From: Mesostigma viride
Lineage: Eukaryota > Streptophyta > Mesostigmatophyceae > Mesostigmatales > Mesostigmataceae
Assembly: GCA_009746045.1 (NCBI GenBank)
Contig: RPFO01002086.1
Location: 1-64,000 of the forward strand
Direction: 5' to 3'
Length of the DNA: 64,000 bases
In this document: one piece after another, positions 20,906 to 31,553 of the stretch
How positions within the stretch are numbered: the first letter of the stretch is position 1
Layout of the letters: each line of letters starts with the position of its first letter
Made by a program: the position numbers and the translations under genes
The notes under the pieces: generated by a model
Told to the model about the DNA's origin: nothing
The model's input: the letters and a program-made list of their open reading frames with translations, nothing else
Databases searched by the model: none

Positions 20906-22939
20906 GGGGTCTAGAAAGGGGAAGGGGCTATTCCTCCCTGTAGTGAGTGTGCCCTTGGAGGCACCTCGTTGAGGACATGGTTGATTAGGACTTTGCCTAT
21001 TGTACATTGTAATAAATAAGACTCATAGCATGCAAATCCAACACCAATGCATCATTAGATAGGAACCCGCGGCCCGCGAATAGGACTTGAACGGATATCC
21101 CATGATACTAGAGGTTCCCACGATACTGGCGCCTGTCACAGTACGGCCAGGTGGACGGCCGGGTGGACGGTGGGGTCGCCCTAGGGTTTAGTAGTTGATA
21201 GTAAAAAGCTGCTAGCAGGCCATGGAGACGAATTGTATTAGTGCAGGCCACGCACGAATTTTGAAGTGGCCCGCCGAGCGGCTGTACAATTTTTCCCAGT
21301 GAGCGCGCTGCCAAGTGTACTTGTGGGCAAATTTTTAAGTGCCCCGTCACTTCGAGGTATTAAAAATTAGGCTACGGTACGAATTCAGCGAATTTCAGAG
21401 AATTTTCAGTCGAACGAAAGGAAGTGACGCCAACTGCCAAAAAGTTTCTGTTACGAATTTTCTAGTCCAACACTTGGCGCAAAAGGAAGTGACGGCCAAA
21501 ACGTTTCCGCTACAAAAATTTCAGTCCCTGAGGCATGGGACAAAGTGCACGCGACAGCAGGAAAAGGTCAAGTTAAATAAAACTGGCGCAAAGTCCGGCC
21601 GGCGGAAAATTCGCTCGGCTGCAAAAAATTCGGCAAGAATTTCGGCGCAATGTCCGGTTTTCGGACGATTGAAACTAGCGTTTTTTTCTTGCAAAAATCT
21701 ACCCCATTCCGCGTGGGACCACCCCCTAGTGCCATTGTACAACTTGGCACATAGTCATAGTGTCCGTTCACATAGGACGAATCCCACTTAGGTACTACTA
21801 TCCGAGCATATCTATTTGTTAATTAGGGCTCGAATACAATTGCCCGTATTATAGATTTCTGCACGGTCAGCATAATGGGCATATTCAAGACAGGATTCTT
21901 GACAAGATTGTCACCAGTGTCGAGAAGACGCCCGAGGACATCCACTTTGAGTGGACCAACAAGCCGGAAAGGCTCTGTAAAGCGCTCGGCCCAGCAGATC
22001 AACGAGGGCGACGGCACTACTGCAACCTACGAGGAGAGGCAGCAAGCAGATCTGCATATCCCTCGTGAGGCTACTCACGAATACGACCGGTTCGGCCGAG
22101 CCGAGCAAAACGAGCTTGCTGGTGGTGGGAAGCGGTGGGTTTGCAATCTCGCCTGGTTTGGGAATCCAGGTGAGGAGCAGCACCCGGTCGAACGTAAAAA
22201 CGACGGGAGGTCAGTGAGCTGCGTCTTGGGAGAGTTCAATCCGGACCTCCAGATTGTGGCAACGCCAGCGACACCGGTTGCTGAGGGTGCTGAGGTGCGT
22301 GAGGATCGTGAGGCAGCGCAGGCGAGAGCAGGCCAGGAGGCGGCCTCGTCTGGGGTAGGTGAGACGTCGTCGGCCTGAGTGGTTCCCAGCAGCCATATCT
22401 GTGTGTGTTGTGTTTGGTATTTTATAATGCTTCGTAACACGCGCAGGGGCGGCAGCGGGAGCGGGGCGGGGGATGGAGGAGGTGGAGCAAGGGCGGATCC
22501 GGAAGGCCCCGCCAACGTCCTGCCAGAAGGAGATCCAATCCCAACGGCAGAGGGCCTCAATGGCAGGAGGGCTTCAAATCGGAAACGGAAGGAAGTAGCA
22601 CAAGGGGAGGAACGGGCGCAGTGGCCAACCGACGGCGTGGTGCTGACGGGGGCTTGCCATGAGGAGCCAGAGCGTCAAGGCACGGGTAAGAGAGCTCCTG
22701 TGCCTGATCCTATGGTTTCTCCACCTGTACCTAGTGTGCCTGGGCCTACAGCAACAGTTGTTCCTGCCATTGGTAGTGATCCCTGTGCTTTGCCCGGTAC
22801 TAGGCCTCATATGAGTGTTGTGGCTGTGATGAATGGCCAGAAGCCTCTCAAGCCTCCTGTGGGACAGGAAGAGCTGGACAAGTGGTTGGAGGATATAAAG
22901 CTGGTAGCCTGCTCTATAGATCCCACGGTCTACCTTGTG
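20906..22939. other. Non-coding and retroelement-derived DNA, right arm
   Basis: From 20,906 to about 21,860 there is no plausible gene. The stretch 21,240 to 21,560 repeats the words GAATTT and GAAGTGACG. From 21,875 to 22,969 two long frames (167 and 196 codons) abut end to start. They lie just upstream of, and in the same orientation as, a copia reverse transcriptase remnant, so they may be degenerate integrase or linker parts of the same element. No integrase motif could be confirmed. Confidence 0.45.
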
Positions 22940-23357
22940 CAGGTATTCCACACATCCGCGGCTAATTAGTATGTGTGTAAGGCTACAGACATTGAAAGGG
23001 CTTTCTTGAAAGGCTCACCTGAGATAGCACAACAAGTGTGGCATGGTCAGGTGTATGTAGTCTCCACTCCCAGAGTCTGGGCAAAACACATCCCTCAGCC
23101 GTACCTGAAAGCTAACATAGGTGTTGAAGGGTTGCAGTCAGCCCCTCGCATTTTCAGGATGTCAGCTCAGGCAGTGTTTGAGAAGCTAGGTGCTAAATAT
23201 GATGATGACATAGACCCTTGCTTCTTTGTGGTCCCTCACCCTCATGGCATGCTTACGTTTGTGTGGCATGGGGATGATCAGCTGATTGCTGGGCCAAGGC
23301 GTGGTGTAGATGATTTCATTCAGCAAGTGTCAAAACACTTTGAGATTGGCAAGCACT
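22940..23357 (+). pseudogene. Copia-type reverse transcriptase remnant, right arm
   Basis: The frame reads TDIERAFLKG, then about 85 residues later VWHGDDQLIAG and finally KHFEIGK. This order matches the Ty1/copia RT blocks (D.K.AFL.G, then Y.DD, then F.M.DLG). The catalytic YVDD appears as WHGDD, and the intervening region has lost the usual LYGLKQ block. The frame stops abruptly where a foreign segment begins near 23,360. It is a dead fragment of a copia polyprotein whose RNase H part continues at 25,180. Confidence 0.7.
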
Positions 23358-23385
23358 GAAGTAGAGCTGGTGTTAGCGCTCCCAC

Positions 23386-25145
23386 GGTCCTAAATTTAGG
23401 ACTTTGTCCTAAATCGTCCTAGTGGTCACTATAACCGAGGTACCGGGGGGGGGGTCACTATAAGGACCGTACCCCATGTGGACCGTACCCGTCATGATGT
23501 ACCCGACCCGTGGTACCGGCACAAGGTACCCGGCACATGGTACCCGGATTCCGTACCCGGGTACCGGGTATAATGGCGGGAAAGTAGGTACCTCGACCAA
23601 AAATATAACCGATTTTGGAGCGAAAAAGTGGGTGCGGGAATGATCTGAGGTGGATATGGCGACCTGACAATCGTGGCCGGCGTTTTCACGTGCGTTTATC
23701 ATTTCGGGCGCCCAGTAGCAAAAACGAAAGGTTGTTAGTTATGCTTAAAGGCTGTGAAAATTTTCTGCGCAAGTTTTTATGTGTAGCGCTGTATAGCACA
23801 GCGGCACAACACAAATGGGTCGCAGATCGCCTGCTCGCGGAGGGTCGATTTTGGCACAAACATGTTAGTGTATTAGCGATGGTGGTGCGAATCAAGCCAG
23901 GAAATTTTTGTGGACGATTTTGACTATAGTCTGGAGTTTAGAAACGGAGTATTTGACATGGGAGCGTCTGGGCCGTGATATTCTTGCCCGATTTCCATTG
24001 TCGACCATGTTTTAGGGACGTTCAGGCTGGGCAGCGAGCGCACCTTATAGGTCTTCCCTTTCGGTATTTCTTGGACCTAGAACGCATCACAAGCGTGGTT
24101 TATATCATTTTCGAACCGGTTGGCCAGCTTTGGTGCGCTCAGCTCTCGGAAAGCTGACCTAGCTGCGGATTTCAGCGACTTTTTTGCAACCATCTGGAAT
24201 GAGGCGACGTAAGTAGCAGGTACGTGCCGGGGTGTCCTAGATCATGAGTGTAACTGGCAACGCTGTCGTGGTGTTTTGAGTCAGCCAGCTATGCCAAAAA
24301 AGAGGTGACGCTCTCCGTGCACATAACTGTCACACATAGTTGGTTTACGTCATACAATTTTTTACGTCTCTATCTTCGTCGTTCGCTGCAGCTAAAACAC
24401 ACATGCGTAAGAGCAGTTTTACTCATGTGTTAGTTATAAACCATGGTCGTATGGCCTGCAGTCGTTCAGGGTGTTCTCAGACAGTATATACAGTATGGTT
24501 TACGTGTTACATGCACCCTGAATTCGCTCACAAAGCGTTGCATGTTAGCACAACGTTGTTTTGTAACTTGATTTGGCTGCATTCATGTGTTAGTTGCAAT
24601 GCAAATGCATTGTTTTTTCATCGCTGGGTGGTGGCCAGCATGTCCGTGATGTCAAAGAAGGTTTGGCATATGCTTAGAGAAAGTTTGCCGCAAGGGGTGG
24701 GCCATGTTCAAGCCGGGCAACCTCAGCAACCATGCAACCGTATATTGCATTACCTGCACCATCTGTGACACCGTCAAGCACGCGTATATATAGAGGCAGC
24801 CACAGCAGGGTATGGCCTTGTTATACGCTGCCCCGCCATCCCAAGGCCTCGTAGGGTCCCCTAGCGCTTGTAAGATGCTCAAGGGACCGTGTGGATAGCA
24901 TGGTAATGCGTTGACACTAATTGGTCCTATTGGTCCTAATAAATTCTCATTTTGACCAAATTTGCGCTTTGAGGTCTGGCAGGTGGCAGGGCCCATTCAT
25001 GCACTAAATGTAATTATTTGACCCCAGTTTTTTGATAGAAACTAAAAAAGTGTGTTATCTGTCATGGGCACGAATGCCAGGGTCAAATTTTAATGTTTGC
25101 ATGTATATATTTTAATTCCACGTGGTCCTAAATTTAGGACTTTTT
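23386..25145. mobile_element. 1.76 kb insertion within the copia remnant, right arm
   Basis: Flanked by a 20 bp direct repeat beginning GGTCCTAAATTTAGG at both ends, whose core GTCCTAAATTTAGGAC is itself palindromic. It separates the RT part from the RNase H part of the copia remnant. The first 200 bp are dense in GTACC and GGTACC words (23,440 to 23,600). No transposase or other protein is recognised; frames are short. It could be a non-autonomous DNA transposon. Confidence 0.5.
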
Positions 25146-25179
25146 CTGGGAAAACCAACACTGGGCACCACTGCCATAA

Positions 25180-25955
25180 AATTTTGTGGCACAATGTTAC
25201 ATCTCCAGCAGCATGAAGGCCAGTGGGTGTGTGCACTATATTCTCCCACTGATGACATGATACAGCTGCTTGGAGGCCTTGCAAACAAAAGTCAAACCTG
25301 GTGCCTGTCCCACCATTAGAGGCAAGCTAGGGTGGTTGTGCTCAACGTGTGCACCTCACCTGGCTGTGGTTAGTAGAGTTGATGATGATGTCTTGATGCA
25401 AGTAGGCCACAAAGCCATCACCAAAACTCTACAAGAAGGCCCTCCCCTTATCTTGCATTCCTTGGATCTCCACAAAACAATACACATCCAAGCTATGATG
25501 GATAGTTCCATGGAGTCCTGGCAGGCAGATCTAGATCACCAAGTTGCAGGCCAGGGAGGCAGGCTTGTCTTTTGTGCAAAATGATGATGCACCCCTATCC
25601 CTCATTTCATGGTACAGCCGGTTGCATAGACGCAAGGCTGTCAGCAGCAATGCTGCTGAGTGCAGGGCGGTGGTGTCAGCAGTCCTCCATGCAAGATACC
25701 TGAATCGTGTGCTGGTTTGGTTGCAGATGCAAGCAGGTAGCAGGGATGGAGTGGTTGCACATCTGCTCACTGACAGTCAGTCAGTCCTCAGCTTCCTTGC
25801 TAACCCCTACGCTGTGCACACTGATCTTGACTGGGTGGTCCTCAAACAGGAATCCACCAACTGGGAGTCCACACGTCACGTGGAAGACAAGCACAACGCA
25901 GCTGACGCGCTTTGTCGCGTCCGTGATTTATCACGTCCGCAATTCAGATTTTAGC
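25180..25955 (+). pseudogene. Copia-type RNase H remnant, right arm
   Basis: Frames at 25,270-25,584 and 25,544-25,954 together show a copia C-terminal polyprotein. GKLGWLCS stands where copia has its GSLLYL block, then come SRLHRRKAVSSNAAECRAV (the RNase H core with the conserved E), LTDSQSVL (the catalytic D) and HVEDKHNAADAL (the terminal N.AD block). At least one frameshift separates the two parts. It is followed directly by the outer repeats, which may be what remains of a 3' LTR. Confidence 0.75.
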
Positions 25956-26110
25956 TACCATGGTACGAGTAGCTACCAGATTTTAGCGTAATTCTGACGT
26001 CCGCAGCCTTGTGCGGGTTGCTATACCGCGGCCCGGTATAATGACGCCGCGGATCTCAGTTGTACTTTCGCGCCAAGTCCGCTGAATTTGCTGACAGAAC
26101 ATTTGGGCGG
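25913..26110. repeat. Outer direct repeat, copy 1
   Basis: About 197 bp repeated nearly identically at 27,464 to 27,659. It contains GTGATTTATCACG, the near-palindromic GCTACCATGGTACGAGTAGC and GCGGCCCGGTATAATG. Copy 1 starts inside the end of the copia RNase H frame, so the repeat has captured coding sequence. It may be the edge of an LTR duplicated in tandem. Confidence 0.65.
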
Positions 26111-27463
26111 ACCTGAATTTCACTGACATTAGTGACATTCGTCACAAGGGCAGTTTGCCGAATGCTGGTACACAGCAAGCTGGCGAGGCGCTGAGCAGCT
26201 GTGCAATTTCAGGATGTCAACGTGGGACACGAGACACAAATGCACGGAAGCCCCAGGTGGTGCCTGGCATGGCCGATAGATTTGCCCTTGTATATTTGTG
26301 TTCGCTTGACAGATAAAGCTTAAAGTTTAGCTTGTCGGAAATTAGACAATGTTATGATTGGCTGATGTCTAGAGTGGCGCTATAGTGGCGCCAGCCGCCA
26401 GGCTTGAGCTTTGAGCAGTATAGAAGGATGAGCAACAAGCCATGGTGGTCGTTGTTCGTCCGTTTCTCTCCCTCACAACTGGTTTGTTGTCTTCATGCAT
26501 GGGGTGAAATAGTTCGAGCAGCCCGGAGCAGCCCCCGTGAGTGGTTGCATGCAGTCAGTTGCCATGAGGATGGACTGACGGATACGGCAATGTATTGGTT
26601 TTTAAGAATGTGTGTAAGACTGAGAACGAGACAAGGGACAGGGCCTTCGGGCAACCCTGGTCGTCGTTGGCATGCGTGCCAGTAGGAACTAGGTCGGGAA
26701 CACACGCGCACTGCCGCCACAAGGGGCCTGCAGTGGCGTCACCCAAGGGGCCTCACAGCTGCTCTTATAACTACAACATTACAACTCGACAGTCTTTGTA
26801 ATTCGTCATGTATCTCATTGGAATTGAAAGGTCTGTTGTTGGTTGCTTTGATGATGAAGCATTGTCTCAAGAATCGGCTGATTGGGCCGGATTGCCTGTC
26901 ATGAAGGTGGCGGTGCCGTAAAGGACCGAACCTTTCATTCTCATTTTAAACGGACGAACAACCCATGATGGGTTCAGTCCGGCCAGCCTGGGGTTCCTCC
27001 TGCTTGAATCACCCAGGGAAGCACAAGGAAGAGGTTATTGCTTAGCCTTCAAAAGCATCTGAAGAGGTTAGGCTTTTCCCTGTAAAAAGCCATTGAAGGG
27101 GTTATTGCTTAGCCTTCAAAAGCATCTGAAGAGGTTAGGCTTTTCCCTGTAAAAAGCCATTGAAGGGGTTATTGCTAAGCCTTTAAAAGCATGCATGTTA
27201 AGGTTGTTGCTGATCCTGGAAAAGCATCTTTGAGCAGCTGGATTTTTTTTTCCTTTTCGCTGCTGCCTGGAATGACGCCCTCTTTGGGCTTCCTTCTTTT
27301 GTGTGAGATGCCTTTCTTTCACCTTTTGCTCTCAAGTTGTTGTGAGCTAAAGAGTGGGGGGGGAGGTGGCATATCACACACATGATTACTGCTGATAGTG
27401 GATGCATTCCAAGTAGCGGTAATGACCAGTCCAGGATGATATGGCACGCGAACGCGACAGCTG
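26111..27463. repeat. Outer right-arm repeat DNA with 67 bp tandem repeat
   Basis: No gene is supportable. A 67 bp unit is present two and a half times from 27,033 to about 27,200 (unit contains GCTTAGCCTTCAAAAGCATC). A G run (27,355 to 27,363) and an A/T-rich tract follow. The mirror on the left arm is at about 420 to 1,680. Confidence 0.6.
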
Positions 27464-27659
27464 TCGCCTCCGTGATTTATCACGTCCGCAATTCAGATTT
27501 TAGCTACCATGGTACGAGTAGCTACCAGATTTTAGCGTAATTCTGACGTCCGCAGCCTTGTGCGGGTTGCTATACCGCGGCCCGGTATAATGACGCTGGG
27601 GATCTCAGTTGTACTTTCGCGCCAAGTCCGCTGAATTTGCTGACGGAACTTTTGGGCGT
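27464..27659. repeat. Outer direct repeat, copy 2
   Basis: Second copy of the repeat at 25,913. The roughly 95 bp that precede it (27,367 to 27,463, containing CACACACATGATTACTGC) are also repeated after it (27,656 to 27,750), so the palindrome edge is a tandem arrangement. Confidence 0.65.
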
Positions 27660-27715
27660 ATCACACACATGATTACTGCTGATAGTGGATGCATTCCAAG
27701 TAGCGGTAATGACCA

Positions 27716-29839
27716 GTCCAGGATGATATATATGGCACGCGAACGCGACAGCTTACCAAAGTGCCTCAGCAGGCAGCTGATCAGTATCAGCTGCTCTACC
27801 ACCTGATGAACCCGTATGGCAAGCAGGCAACCCTGCCCCATCGGGGGGACACCTAGCAGGCCCCTGTCAACCGGGGGCACCTAGGAAACCCAGCACCCCT
27901 TGGGTAGGTCCAAGGGGCAGGTCGTGCTCCCTGTAAGGATGGTTTGGTGGAGGATGTTTTTTGAATCTGTTTGCCCTTGCCAATAAAATCTCTTTGATTT
28001 TTTCAACACCATGGAATTTCGTGCTGCTCACTTTCATAGGTGAGCAGGGGTTGTATCATACTCTCTTTTCCATTAAGGTTGTGTGCCTTGGTGGATAGGC
28101 CCTGAGTTCAGTGGCTCAGGTGCCCCCCATTCAAGTGGAGGGCCATACCTCCCTTGACAGGTGGTTTCCCAGGACCCCAGTTCACTGAGGGCTCCCTAGG
28201 ACACCTGGCCTCACTGTTCAGTGGCAGTAAGGGCATGGGTGCTGTCATGTTGTCTAGTACAATGTGCTCAGCCCAAGTACAGGATGCAATACTCCTGTCA
28301 CCTGTCACCAGGACTTCAGCCACAGCTGTGCAGGGCAGAGGTGGCATGTCCTCACACGTTGTGCAGGTGCAACGTGGACAGTTCAGGGTGCAATAAACCT
28401 GGCTACTGTCACTCCTCAGGTTGCAGGAGACCTGAGCTCAGTTGCCCCAGCCTGGCTGGGTGCTATGGTTCCTGAGTGGGCGATGATGATGGGACAACAT
28501 GGGACCTCGGTTTACCCTTGTATTTTTTGACAGAGGCACTCTTTGCTGGTGAAGCACTCCCTGGCTAGGCAGGCAGACGTTATTCTATCCCTTATGGGCT
28601 CGCGAGGAGGAACTCCCCGGGTCAGTTGAGCTAAACTTGATGCCACCAGAAGTATTGCACGAGTTATGGGGCCCATTATTTTTCAGTCCAGATGTTGCAG
28701 TATGGGTGTCAGTTGCTCAGCACCTCAGTCAGCTTGGAGTCAGTCTCCTAGCTGGGCAGTTCAGGCTTGACGTCGCTAGCCTTCAACCTGAAAGGAAAAC
28801 ATAATGGGAGTTAGATGAGATTAAGGCTGACACACGGATTTCCGGCCTGCGCGCCGCATATTGCCCACCGCGGCTGAGCGGGACACCTCACAGTACTGTA
28901 CGGCAGTCCGTACGGTATACTGAGGTGTCATGTGGACTGTTGTGCCGTTAGTGCCAGACTGTGCCTAGTCTCTAGCTCGACCCGCCAGATCCGGGTTATC
29001 CGGGTCTGACGGGCCGAGTGTAGTTGAAGCAGGTGACGTGGTCGCACGGCATTGCAGTGAACAGTTGTCCACTGGTAGAAGCTGCAGTCGGCGTTGCCAT
29101 AGGCATATAGGCGTAGCATTGGGGAGTGCCACCACACCGAGCAGCTCTCACACAGCGTTCCATTCTGAGCCCGTTGTGGTCGAAGTATTATCATTCATAA
29201 TACATTCTCCCTTTCCTTTCAGTAAGTTGTTCGTTTAGTCCACTCTCAACTGCTGCACCTGCCAACTCGCCTACGCCTGCAACAGCATGGTCCGGATTCT
29301 CCATATTTATGGCCTGCGCTAGTTGCTTTATTGATAGTCTTTACATTGTCATCAAGTGAGTGAGACAACAAACATGACAATTGCCTGGGGCCACCAGATA
29401 AATGTCCAAAATTATTTCAATGAGCAATAAAAGTGATGACTACAAGTAGTCAAGGAAGTGTTATCGCACAGCAAATTTGAAGCAATATCTTATGAATCAC
29501 GTTCCATAGTGGCCATCATGATATCACACACAAAAAGAGCATGCCCCTGAAAGAAAAGAGATCGGACTCAACGGACCTGACAAGTTGACCTTTCTTACCA
29601 ACCAGTGTGCCTGGAACGTGAAGCGTGGGGCGGCCAGCAACGAAAGATTGTTCATGCAGACGGACCGCCCATGGTATTGCCGGGCGCATCAGTGTGTATG
29701 TCAATGAGACAACAGCGCAGGCCAGAGATCTGGAGAATCCGGACCAAGGTAGCTCGAGCCTGCCGTTATGTTATCCGCGTTTTCGAGTCGTGCACGATGA
29801 TGGATATGAATCAGTGTGTATGTGGCCATCAACACCAAT
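27716..29839. other. Unique DNA between palindrome and chromovirus
   Basis: Only short frames are seen, none with a recognisable domain. The stretch 27,740 to 28,030 ends in CCAATAAAATC and a T-rich run, and could be a 3' end. An imperfect hairpin with about 21 bp arms (GACACCTCA...TGAGGTGTC) lies at 28,882 to 28,929, and a second one (GACCCGCCAGATCC against its inverse) at 28,978 to 29,018. From 29,600 to 29,839 is the pre-insertion flank of the chromovirus. Confidence 0.4.
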
Positions 29840-29844
29840 TGCCG

Positions 29845-30417
29845 TGTTACGTCGCGTAACAATTCGTTGTAGTTACGGACGTAAATTAGGTCCTTTGCCT
29901 CGGTTGTCCCTAGGTTTACGTTTAGGCTCCTACCGGGACATTATTGTCCTCGTAACAGTACTGTGGTACATTGGGTGCCGTTGGGCGCCGCGCCGCGTAC
30001 TTTACTAGTGGTCCTGATCCTGGGGTAGAATGTAGTGGACCAGCGTGCATCAGTAGATTTAGTGGACCAGCGTGCACCTGTAGGCGAGGGCCATGTCGGC
30101 CCGAGCGTGTTGGACCGTTGGTGACCATTTATGCGCGTTCTACCCCTTGTGTGTGTACTCGGCGTGTGTTAAGTGAATTGACACATTTAGGCTTGGGTCA
30201 CGGCAGTGTAGTTGTGTTTCCTTCCTCTATTCCTGGAGTAAACGGGTTTTGGTAAATGGTTGTATGGCGTATTATAGCAACACTTACGTTAATGCATTGA
30301 GATCAGCTCCGTCACGTTCGTCTTTCGCCAGAGGGTTAAGTAGAGGAGGCCTGACCAGTTTAGGTAGTATCAGGCCCATTAGAGGTAGAGGTGGAGGTAG
30401 ATATCCGCGGCGTAACA
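29845..30417 (+). repeat. 5' LTR of chromovirus
   Basis: 573 bp from TGTTACGTCGCG to CCGCGGCGTAACA; TGTTACG and CGTAACA form the terminal inverted repeat. Differs from the 3' LTR by one substitution (GACCAT against GATCAT near 30,123) and one T in a run near 30,150. Confidence 0.95.
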
Positions 30418-30418
30418 A

Positions 30419-30430
30419 TGGTTCCGGAGG
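30419..30430 (+). promoter_or_regulatory. Probable primer-binding site
   Basis: TGGTTCCGGAGG starts one base after the 5' LTR. TGG would pair with the CCA end of a tRNA. The tRNA species was not identified. Confidence 0.55.
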
Positions 30431-30950
30431 AACTTCAGTAGGTAGTGAACGAGACGACTATCCCTTGCCACATACACCTTTTCAAGACCCCTTCCGCGTC
30501 CAGGAACAAGAAGTCGACACTTCCTTGATAGGTAATGGGCGGGTCGCCTTCAAGCTAGGAGCGTCGTGCTGCCCGTTTCGGGACACGCTTTACCTAGAAG
30601 CTAGACCTGCTCACAGCGGATAAATCCTTTCGTAGTTAGCCTGTCCTTCGCCTTGTTTTCCTGCTTACGGTTGTTTCCTGCCTTAGATCGGGGAGTATTA
30701 CTGTTCGGAGACGATTAGCGTCGCCGTACCTACACCTTTTTCCTTGTGCTGCTGCTTTATTAGACGGCCGCACCCGCAGAGTTACGGGGCGCTGTGTTAG
30801 GACGAGCGCTGGGATATCCGGCCGCTGACTTAGGACGAGAGCTGGAAACTCCCGCCCTCCTTCTTCTTTCGGTGATCCAGATCGTCAAGCTAAGTCGCCT
30901 ACCCCTACCTCGTCTAGCTTGACATCACAAGACACGCCAGGTGAGTTATC

Positions 30951-31343
30951 ATGAGTCAACGTCGTGTTTTTACTGCGCCTTCCCATTCATCTAGTGATAA
31001 TAGTTTAGCTAAGTATTACGTAGTTATTACCCCTCAATGGTCAGCCATTTTCCTCTCTTGGTCAGATGCTAGGAAGATAGTGCAAAACCGTACATATAAT
31101 GTAATTAGGTATAAGAAATTTGTTACCTTCGAGGAAGCTCAACAATTCCTTATAGACCATAGCGTATCAGATCTAGGCCTACACGTACGTTCTACTCCTC
31201 ATGGTCGCCCTCCTGTAGAAGCTCTAGATTTTGCTACCCCTCCTTCGTCTCCCCCTAAGAGGGCTGCATCCTCATCTAGCTTAGATACTCCTCTCACCTT
31301 GGAATTCGGTTCCCTATCCATTACTGTTGTTAAAAAGGACTGA
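30951..31343 (+). CDS. Small ORF upstream of gag (130 aa)
   Basis: Open frame between the primer-binding site and gag. It starts MSQRRVFTAP and includes a basic/aromatic core (residues 21 to 75, WSAIFLSWSDARKIVQNR) and a Ser/Pro-rich tail. The core, with its alternating aromatic residues and KKFVTFEEAQQFL, resembles the caulimovirus/RNase H N-terminal domain fold (hybrid-binding, WY...V..G...GIY..W.E....V) seen in some retroelements and RNases H1. That comparison is from memory of the family and needs a profile search. Function unknown. Confidence 0.5.
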   Translation: MSQRRVFTAPSHSSSDNSLAKYYVVITPQWSAIFLSWSDARKIVQNRTYNVIRYKKFVTFEEAQQFLIDHSVSDLGLHVRSTPHGRPPVEALDFATPPSSPPKRAASSSSLDTPLTLEFGSLSITVVKKD

Positions 31344-31467
31344 TTTAAATTGTTCCTTTCTTTTAAGCCATTAAAATCTTTTCCTTTTCTTTCCTTGCCT
31401 TATATTAGGCCTTGTCCTTTATCCTTGTTGCTTTCAGTTAGATTTTTGATCATTTACTTAAACAAAA

Positions 31468-31519
31468 ATGGATCCAATGGGTGGTAACCTGTCGCCTATA
31501 CCTACCAATACTCCTACTA

Positions 31520-31553
<34 letters not shown>

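Larger units (their letters stand above)
1..27715. repeat. Giant palindrome, about 27.7 kb, spacer-less
   Basis: Every segment from the window start reappears inverted on the right. The symmetry axis falls between 13,941 and 13,942, inside AGAGGCGCCTCT, with no loop sequence. Mirror positions sum to about 27,883 near the axis and drift by up to about 170 bp towards the ends through small indels. The inner 4.7 kb of the arms is nearly identical, with a few substitutions. Outside about 6 kb from the axis the left arm carries many indels relative to the right arm. The right end of the symmetry is at about 27,715; the left end lies at or before base 1. It contains four gene pairs, a pair of small foldback elements and copia remnants. 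It may be a real palindrome or a folded-back assembly; the sequence alone does not decide. Confidence 0.93.

Noticed and set aside
21875-22969. Two adjacent frames as a host gene
   Set aside because: They are adjacent to a copia reverse transcriptase remnant in the same orientation and are not preserved in the left arm; more likely retroelement remains.
1-27715. Palindrome as terminal inverted repeat of a viral or linear-plasmid genome
   Set aside because: No telomere-like repeat, capsid, polymerase or packaging gene is present, and the arms contain host-type copia remnants; the possibility is not supported.
30951-31343. This ORF as a second, unrelated gene
   Set aside because: It lies inside the LTR-bounded element on the same strand, so it is treated as part of the retrotransposon.
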